From NCBI RefSeq assembly GCF_018687715.1, contig NC_056752.1:54530653-54594652 (forward strand): 64,000 bases of DNA, read 5' to 3'. The DNA is from Carya illinoinensis (lineage: Eukaryota > Streptophyta > Magnoliopsida > Fagales > Juglandaceae). This document shows, piece after piece, positions 22,194 through 34,868 of this stretch; the stretch's first letter is position 1, and each line of letters opens with the position of its first letter. The notes beneath the pieces were generated by a model. It saw only the letters and a list, made by a program, of their open reading frames with translations. It did no database searches and had not been told where the DNA came from. Position numbers and translations under genes: made by a program.

Positions 22194-24108
22194 CTAGCTA
22201 AGAGTCTAAGACAAGATCGCATGTTTTCACCTTGCCTTTTGCAAGGTACTGTTTTCCCACATGGTGATCATCTCATTAACATGATCAGAAAAGAGGTAAA
22301 ATAGAAAAGACAGTTAAATCTGTTGTACACTTATAAAAGTTATCTGTCTCTTTTAGTTTCTTTTGAGCATTAAAGAATTCTTGATTGAGTTGTTTGCCCA
22401 CATAATGCATGGCGCGGTACTAGGAGCTAAACGGATTAAGCTAGCTAATTGAGGCCCTCAGGCCACAAAGTACCATTGGAGGATTGATAAATGTATAATT
22501 AAAAACAATCAGCTGGTACTTACCTTGGGTCCTTGTATTTACCTTCTTAATTTTTGGCAATAATGGGGATGGAGACCCTCTCTTGATGAGTGTAATATAT
22601 AATAACTCTGATTCTAATCATAGAAGTGGTAAGACTTATTTTGTAAGAACGTGCTAGAAGGAAAAAAGTAATCATTTTCGAGCCACGTTGAGGGTTTAGG
22701 CTCGGTGTCGTTTAGAGTCCCCAACTATGATACGGTCTGAAATGGTGGTATGATATATGTACGTAAATACAACTATCTCAATAAATGAAAAATAAATACA
22801 TCAAACATAAATATAGAATGATCAGACACTCATATTTACGAAGTTCTACCCAAATCCAATATAAAAATTTCACAAGTCGTTTGGAAAACTAATCTACTAT
22901 AAATTATGTATTTTACAATCTATCAATGTCGTCTCTCGTAACTCACCATACAAATAGGTAGATGACCCCGTTGTCCGGAGAAAAATAATAAAACTGAAAC
23001 TTTTGTCCAAAAGTTGAAAAAGTTCTCTCACCTAGTTGTTCCGAAGTCCCCTGATCTTTGATCTTACATTTTTTTTAAGCTGTTAGTGATAGTGAGAAAG
23101 TCAACTTTATGTCCCATTTTTCCTCGTCTTGTCTTTACTGCACGTCTTCTCTCTCTTCTCTTTTTCCTCTCTTTTTCTATGACATCAACTTTTTGTTGTC
23201 CTTTCATCTCTTTTTCCCGATACTTTCTTCCTGGTGCAGCTTATGGTGGACTGGCCTGTGATGATATATCATGTGCCAGGGATATTTTATCCCTTCCAAG
23301 AAGAAAATAGTGTTTTGGTTCCATATATGCAAGGGAACACTCACCAAACCCACCTACCTTATAATAATCAATAATGGCAAGAGCATATTGAGATTCTGCA
23401 GCAATATTTACTGAAAATGTAGTTCAATATATATCACGAGCAAATGTGGCATTTTCAGCCGGTAGCAAAGGCAAAAGCAGATGACCATTTTATAGGTGGG
23501 ACGTTAACGTTACAAATAATTAGAAATACACACAACAACTTGATATCATATCTGTTGACAAAACAATCAGCGTACGTACGTTGGGGACAAAACATGCATC
23601 AAGTACTACTGAACATTCAGTCAGCTTAATTTCAATGATACATAAGTCTTAAGTATACGTATTATTATTTTTATCATGTAGACATTTCAATTATGAACGA
23701 AGGCATTAATCAAACATATATGCTAAACTAAAACGACTTGTAGAATCGGGTAAGTTAGATTATAAAACTCTTTGACATGGTAAGACAGCATTGCCATGTG
23801 ATCATAAGTAGTACTTATCTTGATTTTTTTTTTTTTAAAGACAGATAGTGTGTGTTTGCGTGTACGTGAATGAGAAGCTAGCTGTTAGGTTCGATCTGTA
23901 GTGTTGGGAAACGTTGCATCAAGAATTTGGATGATAGATGAATCATCAATGAACTCTATCAATCGATCTACGTCAAGATATATGTTCCTATCTTTTTAAA
24001 TAAAAACACTTTAACCAAAAAAAAATCTCACGCAAAGAATTAGACACACTGATATGGTACACCAATGTGCCACTTGTCATATACATATTTTTTCTTTTTT
24101 CTTTTTTC

Positions 24109-24370
24109 TTCCCCTCTCCCGTGCCCCCTTCCAGCGCTGACTATGGTGGTCGGAGAACACATCATGGTGGATAGAAGATACCGGCGGTCCAAGCGACACC
24201 GCCATAATGGAACGCCAATAAGGAGGTTGTAGCTCGATTTTATTTTTTCCTCCCCTCCCCAGTTCCTCTCCCAGCGTGCGGGCATGGTGGTCAATGGGCA
24301 AAAGATGCTGGCAATCCAAGCGTCATCACCAGTGTGGAACGTCGATAAGGAGGTTGCGACTCAATTTCGA
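24109..24370. repeat. Imperfect tandem repeat, about 140-bp unit, also seen near 48361
   Basis: Copy A (24109-24240) and copy B (24249-24370) share the order of four blocks: a CCCCTCCC-type C-rich start, 'atggtggtc', a 'ccaagcg' block, and 'tggaacgYcRataaggaggtt' ending in 'gctcgattt/gactcaattt'. A related block occurs at 48369-48460 (atggtggtt, ggatagaag, ggtccaag). The unit resembles no known gene. Confidence 0.55.
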
Positions 24371-26052
24371 GCGAAGGGACTTGCAACTAAATTTCGGAGG
24401 AGGAGAGGGGCTGCACTACATTGTGGGGGGCTGGGTCTAGTCGAGGGTTGGGGGAATGGCTGCTGGTGGTGGTCGTCGACGAGCTGTGGCAGTGCTAGGT
24501 GCTGCCGAGGGGCGGGGGCGCAGGAAGAAGAGGGGCTAGGCAGCGCTGAGGGGAGGGGATGCACAGCGGAAAGAGGAGAGAGAGGGAAAGTGGTGAAAGA
24601 GGGGCTGTAGAAAAGGATACGTGGTATATTGATATTGTACTACATCATTATATGAGATTCTTTTATGGAGTCTCTTTATGTTTCTAGTAGCTCCCTTTTG
24701 AAAAATTAATGTTGGATTAGTAACCGTTTACTTTCATGCATGGATTTGACGTATGGAAAATGATAATTTTATAACTATGTTATAACTATTTTGTAATTTT
24801 ACATAATAGTAAAAGAATTATAAGTATATAGTTACTCTTAAATTATTTTTAACGAACACTGTATTAAAATGAACGACAAGTCCGTGTTTTCTCTTTCAAC
24901 TCAATCACTTTGCTGACAAAGGATCCATCCAGATCTCCGTTGAATTACTTTTTTCGATTTTCTACAATTTGTTCTCGTCAAACTTGAAAATGATGTGAGT
25001 TACTATTATATAGGAGAGATGTTTGACAAATGGGACAAAGATAAAAATGGTATAAACAGTATTAAAAAATTTTATGAATAATAATAAGATGATTTGAATT
25101 AAATATTTATTGAATTATGATAAATGAGAGAAAAAATGAAATAAAAAATGTTAAAATTTTGTTAGAATATAATTTTTTTAATATTATTTTTGTTTTAAAA
25201 TTTGGAAAAATTAAATTGTTTTTTATTTTTTATTTAAAAATTTGAAATAATTTGTAATAATTAGTTTTAAAAGGTTGTAATAATTAATTTAAAAATATTT
25301 TTGTTTGGATAATATTTAAGAAATAAAATGAAATGAAATTAGATGGGATAAGATGAAAACTATTTTCAAATATCTTCTCAAGATTCACAGGTGTCAACTT
25401 TTCGACCACCGATCCTCTAAATGACCAGCGTGAGTATACACATAGCATAAGGTTACTAATTTAATCGAGATTCACAACAACAAGACTTAGTCTAAAAAGA
25501 AAATTTTTATTAGATATTACAAAAGTAAATATATAAATTTATATGATTTGATGTAGTATTTTATATTATAAAGTTATATTTATTAAAAGATAATATAACA
25601 TATCATATAAAATCATGTCAACTTATAAATTTATTTTTATGTAATTATTTTATTATCACTTCTCCTCTAAAAATCACCGACCTCATTTTCAATTTATTTG
25701 TTCATAAGAAGTGATATTTTATTAAGTAGATGCTTATTTTTTTCGTAGATGCGGACGGTACCACACTCCTTCCTCGAAAAGGAAAAGAAGAAAAGACGGC
25801 TCTGTTTTCATGACAAGAAGCCAACTAGCATTATAAATCAACAAGAAACAACAAATGTTATCGTCGAAAAAAGTTGGATAGATGCATGCATGTAATTCAG
25901 GGTAAAAGTCAGAATTCTTGTTATTTCTGTTCGCTTTATTTCTCTGATCGATTTGGACGGATAAAAAGATTTTTGAGGATTGGCCTAAAGTAGGAATGTA
26001 TGGGGCAGGATGTCAGGAACCACATCCACAAAAGACCCATTAACTTAATGGA

Positions 26053-26284
26053 AAATGCTATGCAGCCCGCTCCCAGCGACCGCTGCAAAAAAAAAAAAAA
26101 AAAATTAATTTTTTTTTTTACTTAGTAGTTAAATAAGTGTTTTTAAATGATGTTATAAATTTTTTTAAAAAATATATATTTAATAATATTAAAAAAATAC
26201 ATTTAAACAAATATAAAAAAAATATTTTTCATTTTATACTAACGATAGCTCTCAACGGGAGCTGAGAGCAGTAACCGTAGCAAT
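26053..26284. mobile_element. Putative MITE with imperfect terminal inverted repeats
   Basis: The left end 'aatgctatgcagcccgctcc' and right end 'gggagctgagagcagtaacc' plus 'gtagcaatg' are roughly inverse. The core is an A/T-rich run with no coding capacity. A similar layout is seen at 26684-26892, suggesting one family. Confidence 0.5.
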
Positions 26285-26683
26285 GTCTTAACTTAATTTT
26301 ATCTTATATTGGACAGCACACGAGCCAACTGGGATATGCAGCAGTTTGAGCCGATAAAGGGGAGGTTTAGAAAATTTTTACACAAAATATAATAAATAAT
26401 TTAATTTTTTAATCTAAATCTAATTTTTTTAAAATTTAAAATAATTATTATTTTAAAAAATAATAATAATTCTATCTAAAATAAAAAATTCTCATCTAAA
26501 ATAAAAAATTCTCATCTTTCTATCTAATCAACAAATGTTTCACTCACTTCTGCGACTCTTGCCTTTTTGCCGCTCATCGCTCATGAATCATGTTTGAGAC
26601 AGCGAGATTCGATGACCACATACATGGATATATATATGCCCACGCTTTAGTGGGCTTATGATCCTATCACAGTTTTGCCTTAG

Positions 26684-26892
26684 AATAATGCTAGGCTTAC
26701 CGCTGGGCTCCCGCTGGATTTTTGTTTTTATCTATTTCTTATTATTTTATAATTAATGAAATATTTTTTAATAATATTATATCTTTTGAAAAAAATTTTA
26801 AAAGTATTAAAAAAATACATATAAAAATTTTTAAAAAAAAAAAAAACTTAAAATTGTACTAGTGGGAGTGCCAGCCAGTGGGAGTAGAATCA
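26684..26892. mobile_element. Putative MITE, same style as the element at 26053
   Basis: The left end 'aatgctaggcttaccgctgg' with 'gctcccgctgg' faces the right end 'gtgggagtgccagccagtgg' with 'gagtagaat'. The core is T-rich then A-rich, consistent with a fold-back element. The ends are imperfect, so limits are approximate. Confidence 0.5.
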
Positions 26893-26924
26893 CCCTTGCC
26901 TTGATACCCATCATTAATGACATT

Positions 26925-27115
26925 CTGAAATAGTTTGAATAATAAGATGAGATAAAATAGTTTTGGATAAAAATTAAAAGTTAAATAAAATATTATTTTT
27001 TAATATTATTATTATTTTAAAATTTAAAAAAATTGAATTATTTATTATATTTTGTATGAGAATTTAAAAAAATTATAATTATTAAATGAGATGAAATACT
27101 TTTACTATCCAAACG
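26925..27115 (+). mobile_element. MITE, gagatga-type, copy C
   Basis: It contains 'aataagatgagataaaat', 'taaataaaatattatttttt', 'aattgaattatttattata', then 'aaatgagatgaaa', and ends near 'ctatccaaacgg'. The order and length match the copies in the ELF6 intron. Confidence 0.7.
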
Positions 27116-27759
27116 GAACATTTTGCCAAAACTACCTCTGCAATTCCTTAAGTGTATTTTTTATGACTGCATATGGTGTCAATATGCAAGTTTTAACATG
27201 TAATAGGGTCATGTTTAGAGATTGTTTATTATTCTTTTGCATTTCGTACAACATCCTAAATTTACAGATCATCATTATGCTGGTAGTTGTTTTTATTATT
27301 ACAGAACAAATTTTAGATGTTTCTTATATTTGCCGGGTATTCTTAAGAAACTCTCATTAGTCATTTTGCAGATGTCCATGTGTGATATGGGTTTTCCTTG
27401 AATTGAGTCAATTGATCTCATAACTAGATGCCATGTCAATAGTCAATACCGTGGAATGGGGCGCCGTGAACATTGCATTCAGAAAGGTAGCGAATACCTC
27501 TCTCTCCCAAAGGACCCAAACACACGCACACAGACGTGCACACAGAGTATAGCAAGGTAAAAGTAGTTTGGTCTATAGTACATTTCCCAGAACCGAGCTC
27601 AGGTACAAACACAGATTATATGGAAACCAATGAACAAACCTTAACCATTGAGATACAGTTTTGCAGTACATATACCAGGTACATTGACATTAAAAAACAA
27701 TTTTACTATAAAACAAAAGTGTAAACGAGAGAAACAAATTCAGGGTTATAAGTGGCATC

Positions 27760-30022
27760 TTAGTTAATAGGCAGAGGAGCACCATTCCACTCCTTCAGAC
27801 AATCCAGCATAGGATCAATCAACTTCCCTGCGCACATTGCCGAGAATACCTTGTCGAATTCTTCACCTGGTGATCGGATTTTCTCACCAGTTAGCAAATC
27901 TGTTCCCAGCTCTTCTCTCACAAACTTGTATAATGGGTAGGACCTGCAGTTCCTAATCTGGTTAGGAATGGGCGCTTTTTCATTTTCAACTTCGATCCTC
28001 GCACTCTCTACTTCCTTGGGCAAAAGGGCCTTAAGCTCCTCCTCAAAGGCTCCGATCTTTTGGAAGATGGAAGTGTTCAGGTTCCTCTCTTTCTCACCGT
28101 TGTTCAAGGCGTGCTCGACTAGGACTTGCCTTAGTTTTTGCATTAATGGATAGGTTTCGCTGCAGGGGTCGTCAGCGTAAGCGAAAACGTACTCTCGGTC
28201 GACAACTTTGAGCAAGTCCTTTTCACAGAATCTGGACGGGTGAAGCTCACCATTAGAGCCCATGGTAAGGACTCTCTTGGCCACTTGATTGACAGTGTTC
28301 TTGATGGTGTTCTTCAAGTTCTCCTCCAAATGCCTCAGATCAATGGCTTGGCATAATGCAACTAAGAAAGTAGATGACATGAGCTTCAATATGTCCACTG
28401 CCTCGGCCGTCTTTCTCGAGGAAATCAAACCCAGGGAGTTCACATCTTGGTTATGCTGCTCCGCACTTTGGACATGGTTGGTGACAGGATTGGCTAGGAA
28501 CTGGAGTTCCGAGCAGTAAGATGCCATTGCAATTTCTGCGCCCTTGAACCCATAATCCAAGCTTGGATTGCGGCTTGCTGTGAGATTGGAAGGCAACCCG
28601 TTGTTGTAGAAGTCATTGACAAGCTCAGAAAATTGAGCAAACATTAGTTTACCAATTGAAGCAATGGCTAGGCGGGTGTTATCCATAGAAACACCAATGG
28701 GGGTCCCTTGGAAATTCCCTCCATGCAGAGCCTTATTCCTCGAAACATCAATCAACGGGTTATCATTCACGGAGTTGATCTCCCGCTCAATCATTCTGGT
28801 TGCCATTCTGATCACTTCAATTTGTGGTCCTAGCCACTGGGGAGAGGTTCGAAGGGCATAGCGGTCTTGTTTGGGCTTCTGGAGGGGGTCAATCTCATGC
28901 AACTTTTGAGCCGCTTTAACATAAGCACTTCCATCCAAAATGTGTTCCATTATAGCTGCTGCCTCTATCTGTCCAGGGTGGTGCTTCAATTTATGTGTCA
29001 AGTGGTCTGTGAACTCGGGTTTCCCTTGCATGACTTCTGCAAAAATTGCTGATAAGATTTCTGAAAGAACTGCGAGTATGTTGGCCTCAAACAGAACCAT
29101 GGAAGCTAAGCCAGACCCAACTGCAGTGCCATTCACAAGCGCCAGGCCCTCTTTGGGTTGCAACTCAAAGAACCCGCCATCGATCCCGGCTAATTGAAAG
29201 GCCTTAGTGGCGTCCAGGGACTCTCCATTGGGTCCTACAGCCTTGGAGTTAGGCCTGCCTATCAAAAGACCAGCGATGTAAGACAGAGGAACCAGGTCGC
29301 CCGATGCAGAGATTGTACCCCGGAGTGGTAAGCACGGGGTAACATTATGGTTGATTAGCTTGGCTATGGCTTCCATCACCTCAAATCTGATGCCCGAGTA
29401 ACCTTGGAGGAGGGTGTTGATCCTCACAAGCATCGCCGCCCTCGTCGTAGAGTGAGGTAATGTGTGGCAAGATTCAGTGCCATTGCCAAAGATTCCAGAG
29501 TTCAAGAATCTGGTACCACAAAGTTCAATCGCAACACATTAGCAAAGATCTATGGGTAATTAAGAACATAATTATGATTAAAAAAATCAATTGACTAAGA
29601 CAAGATTGAAAGCGTAGACTAAAGGATAAATAATGCTATACTCTGCCAGAATTTTCTTGGAATGCACGTCGAGATGTTATTTTAAGATTAATGCTTGGTT
29701 CATTTGTGACACATTTAATTAATGTTACATTGTCAACGCAAATCGAGAAGTGAGTTTTCAAAACGCATGTCATTTTCCAACATAAAATAGAAAAACACCA
29801 GGATAGATTAGAAATCTTGTTATATAAGAGATGTAAGACATATATAAATTAATTAATTAAGAAATCCCACTTGTTCACAAATATGTTTGACCAGTTAGTT
29901 GGGTGGGGGATGATTTTTATAGCTAGGAATTAATGTGCCGATTTTCCAGTTTAGCCTCAGATACAGTTAGAGACACCAATAACCTACAACTGCGGCCCCT
30001 TAATTCTTTATTACAATAAAGC

Positions 30023-30073
<51 letters not shown>

Positions 30074-31496
30074 GGGGGGAGCTTGAGTAATGCTACGTAT
30101 AACAAGAAGTTTGACTCTTTGCCCAGTCCTACCTCCCATACTTTTTTCAATGTTTCTTTTTTCATATATCGATAGATATTGAAGTTAATTTCCAAACACA
30201 AATGAGAAGACGTACGAAAAGACAGCAAATAAAACAAATATCAAAAATTTAAAATGGGGTCTTTTTCTTCTGAAAAATCTCCTGTCTTTGCGTTAAAGAA
30301 ATGAGAAATGATATTTACAGTTGTGGTTGTGTAAGCGGCATATAAGAAAATGAATTAAAATGGAATCTATATAAAAAAAATTAACTTTTTAATCGTAAAC
30401 CCCACTCTTTTTCAAAGTGATTGCACGGCGTTTACAATTCCACGACTGTATGTAGCATTGCTGTAAATAAATTGCAATCATTTCTAAATAGTCAAATCTT
30501 GAAAAAATCCAACGTTTTATATAAAAAGTCATTGAAATAATCTCAGGTGTTAGGTTTTGTTTTGATTTTTTTTTTAATTAAAAAGGTTGTAATCTTGCTT
30601 TGATGTGCGGTAATAACAATCTGGCCATAATATATGATCTGCCACTTCTACGCCATCTCATATTAGTGGAAGCACGGTATATTGTGCATTAAAAAAAAAA
30701 ACAGAAAAAAATATATACATATAATAAATAAATAAATAAATAATAAAAGAAAAGAAAAAAAAGGTTTAGTTTACTTTCAAAAAATTATTAAAAAATTGAA
30801 GTAATTATTTCAGTTTGTTTCGTAATAATTATTAATTTATTATTTTGTTTCGTTGTTCCTTGTAAGCTAAAACGCATCCCCGATCGAGTGAGCCTAAAGA
30901 TTCACGAAAATAGAAAGAAAGGAATTAAAGAAGTTGAGCACATGCGACTCTTCCACCTATATATATATATATATATATATGTATATTATACGGTAGGATT
31001 AATTGTTAGAGGTAGATAATGAAGTAGATCACTAAGAAACCACCTACTTCCATTCATGAAAGCCTTGTGGCTGAAATATTATATAGATTAGATTTAGAAA
31101 AATTATTAAAATTAATTACCTGATAAGCTCCTTCTGAAGGGCACCACCCTGCTTGGTCCTCCTATGAGAGGTTGCACCGAAACCGGTGGTGACACCATAG
31201 CTGTCGGTGCCGTTGTTGACGCTGTTCAGGACCCAGTCGCTGCTGGCCTTGACGCCGGCTCGAGCTTCCTCGGAAAGCTCCACCTTGACCCCTGCGTCGT
31301 GGGTCGCAATAGCTGCGACCTGCGAAATGGTCAGGGTCTCGCCTCCTAGCCGGACCACCGGCTTCCGGTACTCCTCCACCATGCGCTTCACCTCATCAAG
31401 GTGACTGCCCGAAAGTGACTCCGCAGCCACGCCCCAGTTCAAAGGGTCGCTGTTTGTGCACAGGTTCGTCGCAGTACCGTTGCCCATGCACCCCAT
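27760..31496 (-). CDS. PAL: Phenylalanine ammonia-lyase
   Basis: Two exons on the minus strand, 31496-31120 and 29509-27760, give 708 residues, the normal PAL length. PAL (EC 4.3.1.24) deaminates L-Phe to trans-cinnamate, the entry step to lignin, flavonoids and tannins; the enzyme is a cytosolic tetramer. The MIO electrophile comes from Ala194-Ser195-Gly196 ([12 protein letters not shown]). The catalytic Tyr is Tyr100 ([10 protein letters not shown]). Phe127, the first residue after the intron ([10 protein letters not shown]), is the Phe-type residue at the Phe/His selectivity switch, arguing for Phe rather than Tyr. The intron falls inside the Arg126 codon, the conserved plant PAL position. 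The C-terminus ends [15 protein letters not shown]. No truncation or missing active-site residue is seen. The 1.6-kb intron contains a MITE, a GA/poly-G tract and AT microsatellites. Confidence 0.98.
30024..30079. repeat. (GA)n followed by poly-G, in the PAL intron
   Basis: About 20 GA dinucleotides run directly into 17 G residues on the plus strand, which is CT then C on the PAL sense strand. The compound purine tract is likely hypervariable, and its length is hard to assemble. Confidence 0.9.
30306..30462. mobile_element. MITE in the PAL intron
   Basis: The left end 'aatgatatttacagttgtgg' continues with 'ttgtgtaagcgg'. The right end 'ggcgtttacaattccacgac' continues with 'tgtatgtagcatt'. 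The right end reverse-complemented gives 'aatgctacatacagtcgtgg', matching the left for about 35 bp with some mismatches. The 157-bp unit has no coding capacity. TIRs and size fit a MITE; the superfamily was not assigned. Confidence 0.65.
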
Positions 31497-31905
31497 TGCT
31501 TCGATCTCGGATTGGGATTGATTGGTGGGGGAAGAAAATGCAAAGGTACAAAACTTCTTAACTAATAAGATCTATCGGTGCATGTGAACCCAACAAGAAA
31601 GAAGAAAGAAAGGAAGGAGACAAAATGTGGGAGGAAATATTTCAGGTCGGAGAAAGTTAAAATATTCCTCTGAGAGGATTTGGCCAACTGTGTTTCGTAT
31701 ATATATAGGGGGAATCGTCAGTTGTGACATTGAAGAGTGTTGGGTGGGTAGGCCGATGGGTTAGTTGAAGATTGCACTAGGCCGTCGGATAGTCCCGAAT
31801 TCGGACGGGGAAGATGGAGACACGTGGTGAAGTTCTGGTGCACGACATAAACGAGGCAGGGTTGAACTCGTTGAGGAGAACCGGGCGGGCGGGGTTGGTG
31901 ACTAT
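31497..31905 (-). promoter_or_regulatory. PAL core promoter with TATA, AC-II element and G-box
   Basis: Reading on the minus strand toward the gene, an ACCAACC AC-II element (31893-31899), a CACGTG G-box (31821-31826) and a CCTACCCACC/ACTAACC stretch (about 31741-31765) lie upstream of a TATATATATA box (31698-31707), which is about 200 bp before the ATG. AC elements bind R2R3-MYB activators and are standard in PAL and other lignin-pathway promoters. This supports MYB-driven vascular or stress expression. Confidence 0.7.
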
Positions 31906-32544
31906 GGAAGTAGGCATGTTCCTAAACAATTAACCATAACGTCAATTTCCTCAATTTCTCATCCAACTTGTACATCAATCAGCACGTACACACGCACATA
32001 CTGACCACTTAACGATAATTAAAAATAATAATAATACTACAAATTATACCCACAGCTATGTATAAATCATGTGGCACTTTTTCTGTAATTATTATTAATT
32101 TTTTGTGTAAAAAATTCTTTCGTTATTAATTAATATTTGAGTAACATCGTTTTTTAAAGAAAATATAGGTGTACATGACACTTTTATTACTATTAAATCA
32201 TTCTTTATTTTTATAAAAAGATTAAAATAAAATAAAAATGTGGAATGTAGAACATTCTTTAAATTGTTTAACTATCATTTGAGCTTGCCAATTCGATTAA
32301 AATGAATAATAAATATGTAACGTAATTATATATTAATAGTAAGATTTCTAAAGGAGAAGTCAAATTACAAGATATAGTTTTGTATTACCGATACAAAATG
32401 AGTGCAAGCTTGAATATATATATTCGAAGACAAATATCCCATGATACTTGTACACAAGTCACTAGAAACCGAACAGATTGACGAACCGAATCGGTAACCG
32501 TGTTTATGAGTTCTAACCCTGATACCTGCTGCATGCCGATCGAA

Positions 32545-32545
32545 C

Positions 32546-32585
<40 letters not shown>
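32545..32585. repeat. Compound (AT)n(GT)n microsatellite
   Basis: An AT run of about 20 bp passes directly into a GT run of about 20 bp. It lies upstream of PAL and is a likely polymorphic marker. Confidence 0.9.
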
Positions 32586-33359
32586 TCTTCCAAATTAATT
32601 ACTTCTCCTCGATAATTTATGCCCGAGTTCCAGCAGCTTACTGTCAATAGTTTCCTTCTGAGGTTTGGAGTCATGAATAATAATATCGTTTTTATGGTTC
32701 GTTTATTCATTTTATCATATACTCTGAACATTAATATTGTAGATTGTCACAAGCTTATTATCGTGGGATATTTAGGGCATTTCTTAATTCACAAAAAATA
32801 AAACCAAAAAAAATTCCATATTATCAACAAATTGTTAAACAAAAATTTTGTTTTTATCTTCGATTTTGTCATTTTTAGTTATACTTATCGATGCGATTTA
32901 TTTTAAGTAAAGTTTTATTTAAATAGTCAACATACATAATAAATCATTTTAAACATTTTCATTAATAAGTGGCCTGGACTAAAGATTATAGTAAGTTTTT
33001 TTTTTTATTGACTCCAGGCGTCCAGGATTAACATCTCGACTAATTCCAGAGATGTCTTAAAATAATGAATTTAAAATCGATATCAACATTATTTATTAAT
33101 ACGAAATGGAGATTTGTCTATATATTAATATGATTCATAGCTGTTGAATGATTAGGAAATTTGACTGAGTTAAAAATCAAGTATAAGCTTCTGTCTTTGA
33201 CTCTTTCATGTCATTATTGTTATTGCATTGATCAAGTTGATTATTAGGAATTAAAAAGCATATCAGAGATGGGGGAAAACAATGGGATAAAGAAAGCAAT
33301 AAAAAAAAATATGAATAAAAACATTTGGGGTTGTTAAGCTTAGATAAGTCATGCCCACC

Positions 33360-33417
33360 ACCAACCACCACTGCATTTCTTTGGGGTAGGTGAACCCAAT
33401 GAGAAGATATATATAAA
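33360..33417 (+). promoter_or_regulatory. Orphan AC-element cluster next to a TATA box
   Basis: The plus strand has ACCAACC (AC-II) at 33360-33366 and GGTAGGT (reverse of AC-I, ACCTACC) at 33385-33391. They are followed 17 bp later by TATATATAAA at 33408-33417. This is the combination found in phenylpropanoid promoters, but no open frame follows it. It could be a distal PAL regulatory module, an unannotated non-coding transcript's promoter, or chance. Confidence 0.4.
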
Positions 33418-34241
33418 CGAGAGATCCGGTCCAACTTCTCGTGATAGGTCAATATATATAAAATCTATAACATTTTGGATAATGTACATTTTCTTCAAAA
33501 TTTATTATTAATTATCGGTATTTTAGACGCGTGGAATGATACCCATCTCTGGAATTTCGGCTCCCACAACGTAGATCTGCTATTAATTATAATTAATTAA
33601 TTTCATTAAAATTTAAGATGGGGTGCAATGAAAGAAAACAACAAATGATAATTAATTAGATTAAAACGTATTTATTATTTTCGATTTGATCAGAATTCAT
33701 TAAAACTCTCGTAGGAGAGAGGGGGCCGGGTTGATCAACAAAGCCACCAACAAATTATAAAAGAGTTTAAGAGAAAGGAACTTTAGAAAGTATGAGATCG
33801 AAGACGTGCGGATTCAATATTGTCCAATGACTGCTGAAAGCAATATTCCACTATCATTGTAGTACTCGAATTTTCTTCCTGTGTTTGGTGTTGATCAATG
33901 GTCTTCTTCACCCACCAAACTATGTAAGAACAACCCACTTAAAAAATACGAAAATATTTTCGTATTTTTGTTCTTGAGTGTTATCCTTAAAGTTGAATAT
34001 GTACGTGGCCAACTAAAGAAAAAAAAACATACAATTTAGTTTAATATATACACGACTTATGAACTCTACCTACTATCTATCATGTATTTCAAAGAAGTAT
34101 TATATACACAAAAAGAATATATAAAAATAGACACTGATAAAAATAAGTCACGTTAATTTATAAATTTATTTTTTGTATGATCCTTTTATAGTTAAAGTAT
34201 TTCTATTTTTTTCGGTATTTTATTAATTAATTTCCTGTTTT

Positions 34242-34244
<3 letters not shown>

Positions 34245-34320
<76 letters not shown>
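34245..34320. repeat. (TC)38 microsatellite
   Basis: A 76-bp perfect TC dinucleotide array (GA on the other strand) lies about 3 kb upstream of PAL. Length is likely polymorphic, and such arrays can bind GAGA-type BPC factors. Confidence 0.95.
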
Positions 34321-34322
<2 letters not shown>

Positions 34323-34868
34323 GATTTGTTCTTACCATTTTACACGATCTCCACAAACTTGTGGTGGATATATGGTCTTTGAAATTTTGAAGAATACATG
34401 ATATCGAATAAGTAAATTAATATTTCAAGAGACAAGAACATGAAGAGGTCGATCGAAGTTTGAAACCCGGCCTGTATTAATGCATGTATTAATTATGCCG
34501 GTTTTGTATATACATTAGTCGTTTGGTGGCTTACAGTTTCAACATGTCAAAATTTGTCATCAATATTAATTTATCTTAATTAATTAATCCTTTCGAAATT
34601 TGCAAGTGTTGGTATTTAACTAGTATTCGCTTTTGTTCTGATCAATTATATTGGGCCACGTCAAAAATTAAGCATCAATTAAACTATATTTATCTCCACT
34701 AACTAACTCCCGAAAGAGACGGTGATTTCAGTCGTGATCGATCTAATCTATTTGATCACTATCTATATCGACAACTTTTTTTCATATGCATGGGATATTA
34801 GTGTTTTGTTTTGGTATCATAAATTTATTAGTATCGAAAATGCATATATATATCGACATCATTAATAA

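Larger units (their letters stand above)
22194..27759. other. Gene-poor repeat-rich interval
   Basis: No protein-coding gene is supported. The first few hundred bases are SAUR 3' flank. 24109-24370 is an imperfect tandem repeat in a G/C-richer island. 25000-27120 is very AT-rich and carries several MITE remnants: a degenerate gagatga-type copy at about 25035-25380, another at about 26360-26540, and the elements listed separately. The last 400 bases are PAL 3' flank. Confidence 0.55.

Noticed and set aside
22740..23090. LTR-like stretch with 'tttacgaagttctacccaaa'
   Set aside because: The similarity to retrotransposon LTR motifs is weak and I could not find a partner LTR or primer-binding site.
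24284..24610. 108-residue open frame in a G-rich island
   Set aside because: Biased Gly/Ala/Arg/Trp composition in a G-rich tandem-repeat region, no domain, no splice context; a low-complexity artefact.
33177..33452. 91-residue minus-strand frame upstream of PAL
   Set aside because: Composition is random (Ser/Leu/Asn-rich), and it overlaps the AC-element/TATA module; no support as a gene.
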